Assembly (NCBI GenBank): GCA_905181615.1
Contig: CAJIYH010000004.1
Coordinates: 212,122 to 276,121 of the forward strand
DNA: 64,000 nucleotides
Source of the DNA: an uncultured Flavobacteriaceae bacterium
GTDB taxonomy: Bacteria > Bacteroidota > Bacteroidia > Flavobacteriales > Flavobacteriaceae
Direction of reading: 5' to 3'
Below, piece by piece: positions 37,101-43,400 of this stretch. A program made the position numbers and the translations under genes. The notes under the pieces were generated by a model. That model was not told the DNA's origin. It ran no database searches and saw only the letters and a program-made list of their open reading frames with translations. Every line of letters begins with the position of its first letter. Positions within the stretch are counted from its first letter, which is position 1.

Positions 37101-40074
37101 GATATTAAAAATAGGAGAAACAGCAACCTATACGGCATCCTATACAATTGAGGCTGATGCAGCAGCTACAGGTAGCATTAGAAACCGTGTATTAGTTACT
37201 TCGAGTAGTCCAGGGAACACAGATGATGTTATCGATATATCTGATAATGGTGACGACAATGATGGTAATACTGTAAATGACCATACTGTTGTTTCAGCTA
37301 CTGCCGAACCAAAATTAGAAGTAACTAAAACTTCTATTTTAATTGATAATAATAGTGATGGAAATACAGGTGCTGGAGATACATTAGTTTACACCATAGC
37401 AATTACTAACACCGGGGGAATTACATTATCTAATATTTCTTTAGTTGACGTATTAACCGATGGTAATGGTAATGGATTAGCACTATCTTCAGGCCCTACT
37501 TTAACTTCTGCTTCATCAGGGTCGTCTGCTTCAACTCTTCAAGCTACAGGTGTTCTTACTTATACTGCAACTTACACAATATCAAGTGCTGCAGCCAACA
37601 CATCTTCTATCAACAACCGAGTAACGGTTACCGCTAGTAGTCCAGGGAATAGTAATAATGTTATAGATGTATCTGATGATGGCGATGACAGCGATGGAAA
37701 TACAGAAGATGATCAAACCACGATATCTATTGATGCTATTCCTGTATTGGAAGTAACTAAAACAGCCTCTGTCACCGATGATGGAAATGGAATCACTGGC
37801 CAAGGAGATGTAATAAATTATGTAATCACAATAGAGAATAAGGGTAATGTTACGCTTTCTAGTTTAACAGTTACAGATAGTCTAACCGATGGTAACGGAG
37901 GTTTACTAGCTATGGGTAACGGGCCTTATTTCTCTGGATCTGACCAGGGGTCTGGTTTAGGAATATTACTACCAGGCGAAACATCTACCTATAGAGCTTA
38001 TTATATTATAACGGCTGCTTCTGCAGCAACCGGCCAAATCTCCAATATAGCTACTGCTACGGCGAGTAGTCCAGGCAACAGTAATGACGTTTCTGATCAG
38101 AGTGATGATGGCGATGACACGGATGGTAATTTAGTTGATGATCCAACGATTGTAGATATTGTCCCAAATACTTCAATGGAGATTACTAAAACCGCATCTG
38201 TTACTGATAATGGAGATGGGGTAAATGGAACTGCAGATGTTGTTGTTTATACTATTACGGTTAATAACACGGGAGACACCTCTCTTACAGGAGTAATAAT
38301 AAGTGATGTTCTTACTGATGGAAACGGAACAGTACTATCCTTAGATGCAGGACCTACCTTTGGAAGTGCTTCTTCAGGGTCATCACAAGGCACTTTAGCC
38401 TCAGGCGAAATTGCAACCTATACAGCTACCTATACTATTGCTCAAACCCCTGCTAATACAGGTTTAATTAGTAATGTTGTTACAGGTACAGCATCTTCCC
38501 CAGGTCAGAGTAATAATGTTACAGACACCTCAGACGATGGTGATGATAGTGACGGCAATACAACTAGCGACGCGACGATTGTAAACACTCAATCTAGTGG
38601 AGCTATGGAAGTCACCAAGACAGCATCAGTAGTAGACACTAATGGTAATGGGAACAACGATCAGGGTGATGTAATCGTTTATACGATAGCCGTGGCCAAT
38701 ACGGGTAGTGTTACCCTATCAGGTTTAGCATTAACTGACACGTTAACGGACGGCTCAGGAGGTTCTCTTAGTTTAGCTTCAGGTCCAACTTTTACTAGTA
38801 ACAGCGCCTCTTCAGCGGAAGGGAGTTTAGCAGTAGGAGAGATATCTACTTACACAGCGACTTATACGATAAGCCAGAATGTAGCCAATACAGGGTCAGT
38901 AAACAACAGTGTATCTGCAACGGCTAGTACTCCAGGGAACAGTAATGATGTTACTGATGTATCAGACGATGGTGATGATAGTGATGGAAATACAGCAAAT
39001 GATGTAACAGTAGTTTTAACAAGTTCAGATTCTTCCATAGAGGTAACTAAAACAGCTGTTGTAAATGACACTAATGGTAATAGTAAAACAGATCAAGGTG
39101 ATGTAATCGTTTACAATATTACGGTTCGCAACACAGGAAATATTACCCTTAGCAGCATAACAGTTAGCGACACCTTAACAGACGGTAATGGAGGATCTTT
39201 AAGTTTAGATATCGGACCAAGTTTTGTATCGAATAGCGGTTCATCAGCACAAGGGACATTAATCTCGGGTGAGATTGCTACCTATACAGCAACTTATACG
39301 ATAAGCGCGGCAGCAGAGAACACACCAAGTATTAATAATACCGCTCAGGCAACAGCTAGTACACCTGGAAACACAAATGATGTTAGTGATGTATCGGATA
39401 ATGGTAATGATGGGGATGGTAACACGAGCAATGATCCAACGGTAGTAAACATTACAGCAAGTCCCCAGATGGAAGTAACCAAAGAAGGAACGGTTACTGA
39501 CAATGGTGATGGAGTTTTAGGAGTAGGCGATACAGTAAATTATACCATAAAAATCGAGAACCAAGGGAATGTAAATATTACAGAACCATCATTAGTAGAT
39601 ACCTTCACAGATGCACTGTCCAACACCTTAGCATTAACAAGCGGACCAACGTTTGACTTTGGAGACCTAGGTTCTTCAGAAGGAACTATCAAGCCAAATG
39701 AGACGGCTCACTATGGGGCAACCTTTGTAATCACACAAGGGGTAGTAGATGCAGGAGGACTGATCAATAGTGTAACAGTAACAGCGAGTAGCACGGGTAA
39801 TCCAGGTGGTCTTAGTGATGTATCGGATGACGGGGATGACACAGATGGTAATACAACCAACGATACTACGGTCTTGGTTATTAATCCAAACCCAATTATT
39901 GAAACTACTAAAACAGCTGTAATAGTTGACAATAACTCTAATGGTATAAATGATTTAGGAGACACAATCACCTACACAATTACGGTAGAAAATAAGGGTA
40001 ATGTAAGTTTAACCGGATTAGGATTAGTTGATACCTTAACTGATGGTAATGGTGCTTCACTTAGTCCTTATTGA
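22111..40074 (+). CDS. Giant adhesin, segment 2: about 33 repeat modules plus inserted binding domains
   Basis: The longest open frame, 5,976 codons from TTG 22144 and open from 22111. It lacks its own signal peptide. Modules of about 143 residues follow one another, each with a strand like IEVTKTATVTDNGDG, a GDTINYTITVENTGN core, a VDTLTDG turn, a GETATYTASYTI strand and an acidic SDDGDDSDGN linker. After ten modules come calcium-binding TSP3-like stretches and a jelly roll (26461-27585), then modules carrying inserted lectin-like and cupredoxin domains (27.6-33.0 kb), then plain modules. From 35593 it enters the 11-module duplicated block. It ends early because of a shift at 40066-40067, where GGTGCTTCACTTAGTCC loses the frame relative to the copy at 44.8 kb. 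Confidence 0.85.
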   Translation, partial: PNQVVINNIITLVEGTKVENYIDNDSNGSIGLGDQLEYIITVYNNGEEDLENIELFDILKDLNNNTLALVAPFTPPGPIFVSSDQGSINSNILVGETVTYKAVYLVQQGAVDSGGLNNCLDVQVDGVNSGRRFTDTADNGNDSDGNLINDCTASTITATPSIEVTKSAIVQDVNGNSQNDPNDIINYTIRIENDGDLTLTGLVIADTFVDGNSNSISLNSAPAFSTSSLGSSEGTLQVGEVAIYTAAYTISLISANSGSVSNSLLVTASSPGQSNNVSDTSDDGIQDDGNIIDDPTITSLSINKKIEATKTFSIADNGNGQNGQGDVVTYTITIENTGQINVSGITLVDQLTNCDGSSILTLSSGPTWNSNSGSSAQGSLDPGEIASYTATYTIGSVEIDSGCILNTVTATASSPGFTNDITDVSDDGNDADGNLVNDPTRIDFSVNPVIEVTKTGLLIDNGDDLPGVSDTAVFTITIVNTGNTALSTITLSDTFTRLDGTALTLDSGPSFNSSSGGSAQGTLQSGESATYTASYTVDAADVASNAVVNQVTVSAEAFNGTVITDVSDNGNDLDGNTENDITEIRLDYAPLLEVTKTVSVSANPVLGDVAVYSINIENKGNVNLNTLSIVDTFVGLAGASISLDAGPTFTSASLGSSEGNIVKGEIATYTATYTISQGAIDSGGFRNTAVVSARNPGSSSTDVSDASDDGDDTDGNITNDPTDVVISEDAFLEAVKTSTYTDSDSDSQLSFGDTVNYSITVQNKSNVTLDNLQLTDDLQNISLTSSMTLDTGPSFVSSNLGSSFGSLKPNEIASFIGTYLIRQADVDAGGISNQVSATAQTPANTVLYDLSDDNDDFDENTENDRTESPITRTPLIEVTKTSTITDQGDGQVGLGDTITYSISVFNAGNQNLSSVTLDDYFTTMNGNALTLSSSITFVSASLGSNEGSLLVSETAEYTSTFIINQTSIDDGGTSNIVTVTAASSNATVTDISDDGDDADGNLVNDPTQNIFSGSLELEATKTYTITDSNSDGITGIGDIINYSIVVENKGTESLTNFSITDTLTDANGNSLSLNASPTSSDGSIIAPLSTKTYLASYTISQSALDNGGLKNTALVQASNIAGTIYVTDISDDGDDSDSNTATDTTDVIIAANSSLNLTKTYVNIDNDSDGVISSGDKLVYTFSVINDGNITQNYIFITDAISDFDGNTLALDSYASPNRLAFNSNSNGSTPGTLISGEVGTYTATYTVQSANIASGGISNTATASSFVYIDGNPVIKAVDKSDDGDDTDGNTIDDPTLSYFGGMPIIEVTKTATYTGSADGADVGDIAVFTITVENKSTQDVIQNLTFVDTLTDTYLSGNTMSSTVTFNSASAGSSQGTLTIGETATYTSSYTITQSDIDAGGLRNSITFEGTSARNPVQSEKDVSDVSDNGNDLDGNLIDDPVILILGTDSDGDGTPDSTDIDDDGDGILDRDEQCLTFLLDGNSFESYTGAFPPQSPGNRNSPYPNISTAPPFTSVNGDGEVWSSSQGPQGTSFSPQQGFYFIELLTNASSANDGSYWNETSLGSNGNYDRIMVIENVYPNRTYNINYYQQEGGRFVATHAGGGASLVQVQSMQTNYAVSFISTSTSSWVSNTVSFTTDSQTTRVAVLFSAYSPGINSSVQLDAISMTASDSCNNDIDGDGVPNGLDLDSDNDGIYDVIESGNEALDTNNDGIISGLDTGYLDSDLNGASDVTESNVLKDSDADGIIDAFELDSDNDGCNDVQEAGYTDGNSDGILGGSPVTQDSNGKVTSGSDGYTQPQDLNIDLLFDYRDAAYDVGCYNPALDVVKTYTVSDTNGNGINDVGDVINYTVVATNTGGLDLLFTNTNDILTYGSNQNTLTLNWSSTSTSVLVTPTHNLFKYSNYIEDSSTYWLENNNGQATPQTEYGYVPNIPYYFNTNSGSSYSEVDHVFTTEGFGVTRSPYTYAGTDARVHTYSRVSNQNNVTYYHYQNVSLEANTTYTVSLYAAAPNNTYYNTVQNYEKLRFVSRPPSGTDTYSDYNRVTGPVTSNNSNSDTGWSRYSHTFTTGAAGTYRVGFSAPYFGNNWTRVWGVQLEVGSSAGRYSYTFSSTQQNAAESIFVDPSESALPAGESATFTSSQIITQEIFDLAPEISNSVTFTASYTSPGGISGTVQGVSDDGDDSDGNTENDPTVTSLSRTQGVEVTKTFTLTDVNSNTKTDIGDQVNYTITISNTGNTSLKSFTVTDTLSRSNGETVATLGTASLTTVTRKNFFNYSYTIDDSGSGWSEYQGISGASNQNIEPPNSVPYYFNTNSGAAYSTVDSWFPNEGNGTTPASSSGSLNFSDSGIRPGIIYTSGTEEQGYHNGYWAYKIASLEEGQTYTFSVYVKGTNGSQLDDSFRFIIDNDSNAQDATVVSTDQFMTTSWVRKSYTFTASFSGNHYVGIHPTKYSTNYYWGLQLEKGNLPTRFIYTSNLTPEVALPLPLNVPLSTYIEWASNQPDYNSSTYAAAFMNGTSASDQQYSSGLASIIEVEPENFTNFDNRPTSGHFDNGGPYEHNGHRYYRETTTWDFATHKSNATAASGYLAVPNTKAEWDFLKNMISTNFSNANHYIGVYQDNTSSDFTSDNIKGGWTVTDGSGSTVLLPGEITSLAPNSVSILEYTHTITQADVNSGGLSNSVIASANGFSTVSDTSDDGDDTDGNLVDDPTVTELSKTSSLTVAKTAVVSDVNSDSLNGVGDIITYTITVTNTGNTKLSTVTLIDQLTDALGNVLSLNSTPTYVSSYGTGLVSGTLQNLFKYSNYIEDSSTYWLENNNGQATPQTEYGYVPNIPYYFNANSGSSYSEVDHVFTTEGFGVTRSPYTYAGTDARVHTYSRVSNQNNVTYYHYQNVSLEANTTYTVSLYAAAPNNTYYNTVQNYEKLRFVSRPPSGTDTYSDYNRVTGPVTSNNSNSDTGWSRYSHTFTTGAAGTYRVGFSAPYFGNNWTRVWGVQLEKGSSPTRYNYTFSSLSPYIGTKVGTATIIDNNQILESNTGLVGDYYVDTYTASYTITQSDVDSGFVSNIATITSIDPDGSTVVSATIDDPTVVSLATTPTLEVIKTSTISDVNANGLNDIGDIITYSIVVSNTGYVTLSSITPLDTPTDSSGASLSLNAPLSTVTSTSGSTSSTILPNGSTTFTASLTVNQQALNSGGVTNTILITASSPGQTDNVTSTHQVYTQLTTVSPVIEITKTASITDNGDGVNGVADIITYSITIENKGNVNLQSLDIDDIFTDGNGNSVSLALSPTYQSTTISGTTSANDDGILGINHIDNYTANYVVKQADVDSGNLSNVVSVTASSPGFTDDASDVSDDGDDSDGNTVNDPTVTTFTPSASIEITKTATINDVNGNSENDLNDIISYTFEVKNTGNVNLSTPTLSDYLSDGVGLDLSSELNGPTYQSQTLSPSIVEYTVTIASVSGQNKFFIDGIQQKNIVFQKGYTYRFIQSDASNNSHPINFSTISDGTHNSGTSYTTSITSSGSPGSSNAYTQIYISDSTPALYYYCANHSGMGGNTSSIGSVSGVQNILRPNEIVTYTASYTISGSSANTAFISNVASVTASSPGNSNDVSDLSDDGDNSDGNTTNDPTIVELVPDPKMEITKTVTQTADNGDGLLGTGDTITYTIVVENTGNLLLSGLSLSDTMADGNGNSLSLDSGLTFVSASLGSSSGTLQLTEVATFTGTHILTRPTVNSGLVSNSIYGLASAGDLSNNVSDTSDDGDDSDGNLIDDPTVFNIPQVLDLNVTKTQAHLDLDGLGTINLGDKIIYTIEVNNLSNVELTSVSLVDTFTDLLSNTLTLDSGPTFISASLSSPSGTIKSNEVATYTATFTINQAAIDGAGLSNSVLVSSSSPGLSNNVTDTSDDGDDSDGNTDNDTTVTEINLISSLDVTKTATVNDTNSNSRTDINDIITYTITVLNNGETTLTGISFNDVITTSLGAQLSLTANPARISTSDGSPVGTLKVSETALYTAQFIINQTAYDAEFISNTVTVTANSIGLTGNVSDTSDDGDDSDGNTVDDPTVTIMTPNSEIEATKTYTVIDDGNGSIDVGDIIKFNITVENTGNAPLSGVSITDLLSDGNGTTIALSDGPYFTTASMGSTVGNLQIGETGNYVAYYTITQSAYDSSSISNIVSVTASSPYGTNDTTDLGDDGNDLDGNTVDDPTVVIITSAAAMNVVKIASVYDDGDGFTNFGDTINYTITVQNTGASALTTVTLTDTLTDNASNTLTLTNGPNFVSASQGSSQGNLNVGEIATYSASYLIEAAAANTGSIYNQVVAVASSPGELNDVTDTSDDNDDSDGNTTNDKTVVEMDFSPIIDITKTSSLIDNNSNSVTDLGDTIVYQISVRNSGNVSLSSLVVTDTLTDANLNPLTLSSGPNFVSSSSSSSEGSLLVGETATYSATFVIDQIALDSGGLLNSVYGLASSPGNSNNVSDTSDDGDDSDGNTVDDKTQTNIDQSIILEATKTATVTDNNSNGSTDLGDTIVYTITVENKGNVTLSSIGLTDTLLDGDGSALSLSSGPVFTSASASSAQGTLLVGETASYTASYTITQLALDTGSISNSVLVTGSSPGQSNNVTDTSDDGDDSDGNTEDDTTDITISNTPSLEVTKTAAITDNGDGAVGKGDVVQYTISVINNGNVTLSSLSVADVLSDLNSGTLSLSFGPSFSGSSQGSAQGTLKVGETASYIAYFIINQAAVDAGGLSNQASATASSPGNSNDVTDMSDDGDDSDGNLINDPTVTTITTSSSLEVTKTAAVTDNGDGNTGASDVINYTITVENKGNVTLSGLTLVDTLTDGSGGSLTLTNGPSFSSTTLGSSPGTLKPNEVATYSGYYIISANAALTSSINNSVLATASSPGQSNNVTDTSDDGDDSDGNTEDDVTVVDISPNPGIEATKTAIVIDSNSNSANDQGDIIVYTITTENTGNVTLTGVNLTDTLTDNSGNALTLTSGPIFNSASASSSAGILKIGETATYTASYTIEADAAATGSIRNRVLVTSSSPGNTDDVIDISDNGDDNDGNTVNDHTVVSATAEPKLEVTKTSILIDNNSDGNTGAGDTLVYTIAITNTGGITLSNISLVDVLTDGNGNGLALSSGPTLTSASSGSSASTLQATGVLTYTATYTISSAAANTSSINNRVTVTASSPGNSNNVIDVSDDGDDSDGNTEDDQTTISIDAIPVLEVTKTASVTDDGNGITGQGDVINYVITIENKGNVTLSSLTVTDSLTDGNGGLLAMGNGPYFSGSDQGSGLGILLPGETSTYRAYYIITAASAATGQISNIATATASSPGNSNDVSDQSDDGDDTDGNLVDDPTIVDIVPNTSMEITKTASVTDNGDGVNGTADVVVYTITVNNTGDTSLTGVIISDVLTDGNGTVLSLDAGPTFGSASSGSSQGTLASGEIATYTATYTIAQTPANTGLISNVVTGTASSPGQSNNVTDTSDDGDDSDGNTTSDATIVNTQSSGAMEVTKTASVVDTNGNGNNDQGDVIVYTIAVANTGSVTLSGLALTDTLTDGSGGSLSLASGPTFTSNSASSAEGSLAVGEISTYTATYTISQNVANTGSVNNSVSATASTPGNSNDVTDVSDDGDDSDGNTANDVTVVLTSSDSSIEVTKTAVVNDTNGNSKTDQGDVIVYNITVRNTGNITLSSITVSDTLTDGNGGSLSLDIGPSFVSNSGSSAQGTLISGEIATYTATYTISAAAENTPSINNTAQATASTPGNTNDVSDVSDNGNDGDGNTSNDPTVVNITASPQMEVTKEGTVTDNGDGVLGVGDTVNYTIKIENQGNVNITEPSLVDTFTDALSNTLALTSGPTFDFGDLGSSEGTIKPNETAHYGATFVITQGVVDAGGLINSVTVTASSTGNPGGLSDVSDDGDDTDGNTTNDTTVLVINPNPIIETTKTAVIVDNNSNGINDLGDTITYTITVENKGNVSLTGLGLVDTLTDGNGASLSPY
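26461..27585 (+). other. Adhesin: TSP3-type Ca-binding repeats flanking a beta jelly-roll domain
   Basis: Between repeat modules 10 and 11. The first stretch (DSDGDGTPDSTDIDDDGDG) is a thrombospondin type 3 repeat. A ~200-residue beta-rich domain with a GFYFIELL strand and a typical QLDAISMTASDSC end follows (26542-27135), resembling jelly-roll carbohydrate-binding folds. Further TSP3-like repeats (DIDGDGVPNGLDLDSDNDG, and others) continue to 27585. TSP3 repeats bind calcium and stiffen surface proteins. Confidence 0.7.
27805..28440 (+). other. Adhesin: carbohydrate-binding-like domain inserted in module 11
   Basis: A ~210-residue beta-sandwich-like domain starting NLFKYSNYIEDSSTYWLE and ending WGVQLEVGSSAGRYSYTF. 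Its start and end pattern (a 'N-L-x-x-Y-S ... W-x-x-Q-L-E-x-G' frame) matches carbohydrate-binding modules common in phage tail and marine surface proteins. It is inserted before the GESATFTSSQIITQ strand of the host module. It is nearly identical in DNA to 30490-31131. Confidence 0.7.
28918..29530 (+). other. Adhesin: second carbohydrate-binding-like domain, in module 12
   Basis: The same fold frame as the domain at 27.8 kb (NFFNYSYTIDDSGSGWSEYQ to YYWGLQLEKGNLPTRFIYTS), but diverged in sequence. It is again inserted between the VTDTLSRSNGE turn and the C-terminal strands of its host module, and is followed directly by a C-type-lectin-like domain. Confidence 0.65.
29560..30030 (+). other. 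Adhesin: C-type-lectin-like domain, in module 12
   Basis: About 155 residues with a lectin-C pattern: GHRYYRETTTWDFATHKS, then ASGYLAVPNTKAEWDFLKNM, then NHYIGVYQDNTSSDFTSDN and GGWTVTDGSG. This fits the W-x-x-A ... GYLA-i-x-s-x-x-E ... IG ... GW-dG framework. Conserved Cys residues of animal lectins are absent, as is usual in bacterial versions. Ligand unknown. Confidence 0.6.
30490..31131 (+). other. Adhesin: third carbohydrate-binding-like domain, in module 13 (copy of the 27.8-kb domain)
   Basis: The first ~590 bp repeat 27805-28397 with one difference that I can see (aca at 27928 versus gca at 30613, Thr to Ala). The last part diverges (EKGSSPTRYNYTF). Host module sequence on either side is different, so only the inserted domain was duplicated or converted. 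Confidence 0.85.
32440..32776 (+). other. Adhesin: cupredoxin-like domain, in module 16
   Basis: About 112 residues from IVEYTVTIASVSGQNKFFID to CANHSGMGGNTSSIG. The full type 1 copper ligand set is present in the correct order: His in NSHPINF, then Cys, His and Met in YYYCANHSGMGG. It is inserted at the same loop of its host module as the lectin-like domains. The pattern resembles a cupredoxin module frequent in marine phage structural proteins (from memory, not searched). Confidence 0.75.
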
Positions 40075-40334
40075 GCGGTCCTACGTTTGTTAGTTCGAGT
40101 GCTTCATCATCTGCAGCAGGGTCATTAGCTGTATCTGAGATAGCAACTTATACTGCGACTTATAGTGTAACACAACAAGCGGTAGATAGTGGAAGTGTAG
40201 TTAACACAGTACTGGCCACGGCGTCCTCACCACAAAACACGAATGATGTAATAGACCGTAGTGATAATGGCGATGATAGTGATGGAGAAACTCAAGACGA
40301 TAATACGGTAGTAGTTCTTAGTCGTACATCAGAA
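35593..40334 (+). repeat. 11-module duplicated block, copy 1 (4,742 bp)
   Basis: Modules 23-33. The Leu codon of LEATKTATV at 35593 recurs at 40335 and at 45077, exactly 4,742 bp apart each time. Module order is kept one-to-one. Identity varies along the block, and modules 30-33 are almost identical to copy 2. Confidence 0.85.
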
Positions 40335-40439
40335 TTAGAAGCGACCAAGACAGCAACAGTCATAGACAATAACAGTAGTAGTTCGACGGATTTAGGGCGA
40401 CACTATAGTTTATACGATTACAGTAGAGAACAAGGGTAG
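40071..40439 (+). CDS. Giant adhesin, segment 3 (frameshifted piece)
   Basis: The continuation of module 33 and the start of module 34 in the next frame (SGPTFVSSSASSSAAGSLAVSEIATYTATY). It begins right after the shift at 40066-40067 and ends after a one-base insertion (C at 40398, in GATTTAGGGCGACACT; the copy at 45131 reads GATTTAGGGGACACT). It is not an independent gene: the TTG used as first codon lies inside a repeat module. Confidence 0.75.
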   Translation: MSGPTFVSSSASSSAAGSLAVSEIATYTATYSVTQQAVDSGSVVNTVLATASSPQNTNDVIDRSDNGDDSDGETQDDNTVVVLSRTSELEATKTATVIDNNSSSSTDLGRHYSLYDYSREQG

Positions 40440-43400
40440 TGTAACACTATCTAATGTAGGCTTAACCGATACCTTATTGGATGGAGATGGTTCAGCTCTT
40501 AGTTTATCAAGTGGTCCAGTGTTTACATCAGCTAGTGCTTCATCATCTCAAGGAACCTTGCTTGTAGGCGAGATAGCGAGTTATACGGCGAGTTATACGA
40601 TAACCCAATTAGCATTAGACACGGGAAGTATAAGCAACAGTGTATTAGTAACAGGAAGCAGCCCAGGACAGACCAACAATGTAACAGACACATCTGATGA
40701 TGGGGATGACAATGATAGCAATACAGAAGATGACACGACAGATATAGCGATAAGCAAGAGTCCATCGATAGAAGTAACTAAGACAGCAGCGATAACCGAT
40801 AATGGTGATGGTGCAGTGGGTAAAGGAGATGTGGTTCAGTATACAATCTCTGTGATTAACAACGGTAATGTTACCCTATCTAGTTTAAGTGTAGCAGATG
40901 TTTTAAGTGATGCGAGTGGAAACACACTTAGTTTAAACAGCGGCCCGTCCTTCTCGGGCTCGTCACAGGGATCTGCCCAAGGGACACTTAAAGTAGGTGA
41001 GACAGCAAGCTACAGTGCACTTTATATTATTAACCAAGCAGCAGTAGATGCAGGAGGCTTATCGAACCAGGCATCAGCTACTGCTAGTAGTCCAGGGAAT
41101 AGTAATGATGTTACTGATCTGAGTGATGACGGGGATGACAATGATGGCAATCTAATTAATGATCCAACTGTCACTATAATTACTACATCTAGTTCACTAG
41201 AGGTAATAAAAACAGCAGCTGTAACTGATAATGGAGGTGATGGTAATACAGGTTCAGGAGATATTATAAATTATACCATTACAGTAGAGAATAAGGGTAA
41301 TGTTACTTTATCGGGCTTAACCCTGGTTGACACCTTAACTGATGGAAGTGGCGGATCACTTACACTTACTAATGGTCCATCGTTCTCATCGACAACTTTA
41401 GGTTCATCACCAGGCACCTTAAAACCGAAGCGAGATAGCAACTTATAGTGGATACTATATCATCAGTGCAAATGCAGCATTAACTTCTAGTATAAATAAC
41501 AGTGTATTAGCTACAGCGAGTAGTCCAGGCCAGAGTAATAATGTAACCGACACCTCAGATGATGGAGACGATAGTGATGGTAATACGACAGATGATGTAA
41601 CGGCTGTATCGATCACTCCACTTCCAGCCATAGAGGCAACTAAGACAGCGGTAACAACAGATAATAATAGTAATGGTATTGTAGACTTAGGTGATACGAT
41701 TGTTTATACTATTACGGTAGAGAACAAGGGTAATACAAGTTTATCAGGGTTGACGTTGGTTGACACATTAACAGACAATAATGGATTAGCACTTAGTTTA
41801 TCGAGTGGACCAATCTTTACATCAGCAAGTGCAGGGTCTTCTCAAGGGACACTGACTCTTGGAGAAACAGCAACCTATACGGCATCGTATACAATAACAC
41901 AGGTAGCGGTAGACGCAGGAGGAACATCTAACACAGTATTAGCAACAGCATCTTCTGCTGGGAATACGGATGATGTAACCGACACCTCAGATGATGGAGA
42001 TGATGATGACAACAACACCACTGACGATCCAACGATCACTAGTATAACAGCTTCTCCAGGGATAGAGGCGACCAAGACAGCAACTGTACTTGACAATAAT
42101 GGAGATAGTAATACAGGCGCAGGCGACACCATAGTGTATACGATAACGGTTCAAAATACAGGAGGTACTTCACTTTCTAATATTTCATTAAATGACGTGT
42201 TGACTGATGGAAATGGATCTAGTTTATCACTTACTTCAGGACCAATATTTGTATCGAATAGTGCTTCGTCAGCAGAGGGTTCCTTAGCTGTAAATGAGAT
42301 AGGAACTTACACTGCTACTTATACCATATCAAGTGCAGTAGAGAATACTTCATCGGTAAATAACCGAGTAACGGTTACCGCTAGTAGTCCGGGACAGAGC
42401 AATAATGTAACTGATGTATCTGATGATGGCGATGACAATGACGACAACACTGAGGATGATCAAACTGTTGTAGCAATAGACGCTGTTCCAGTATTAGAGG
42501 TAACTAAAACAGCATCTGTAACTGATAATGGAGACGGTTATACAGGTTCTGGTGATGTGGTTAATTATGTAATCACAATAGAGAATAAGGGTAATGTTAC
42601 GCTTTCTAGTTTAACGGTTACCGATAGTCTAACCGATGGTAATGGAGACAGTCTAGTAATGAGCAACGGACCCTACTTCTCAGGTTCTGACCAGGGATCT
42701 GCACAAGGAACTCTTGTTGCTGGTGAGACTGCTACCTTCCAAGCCTATTACATTATTTCGTCTGCTGCTGCTGAATCAGGCCAAATCTCCAATATAGCTA
42801 CTGCCACGGCGAGTAGTCCAGGCAACAGTAATGATGTTTCTGATCAGAGTGATGATGGTGATGACACGGACAGTAATTTAGTTGATGATCCAACGGTCAC
42901 TTCAATGAATCCTATACCATCTATTGAGGTTGTCAAAACAGTAAGTACGATTGATAATAACTCTAATTCTTTGAATGATATTAATGATACCGTTGTCTAT
43001 ACCATTACGGTTAATAATACAGGTAATTTACTATTAACAAATGTTGCTTTAACGGATGTTCTTACTGATGGAAACGGAACAGCACTATCCTTAGATGCAG
43101 GCCCTACATTTGTTTCTGCTACAGATAGCTCAAATTCTCAAATACTTCAAATAGGTGGAACTTCAACATTTACAGCTACCTATACTATTGCTCAAAACCC
43201 TGCTTATAGCGGTATCATCAGTAATATTGTTTCGGTTACTGCAAATACTTCAGCAGGCATCAATGTAAGTGATCAAAGTGATGATGGCGATGATAGTGAC
43301 GGTAATACAGTTGATGACCCTACAACTATTCAGACATCTCCAAGAGCTATGATGGAAGTCACCAAGACAGCATCAGTAGTAGACACTAATGGTAATGGGA

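Noticed and set aside
40071..41448. Treating 40071-40439 and 40477-41448 as separate genes
   Set aside because: Both begin and end inside repeat modules and lack start context, signal peptide or sorting domain.
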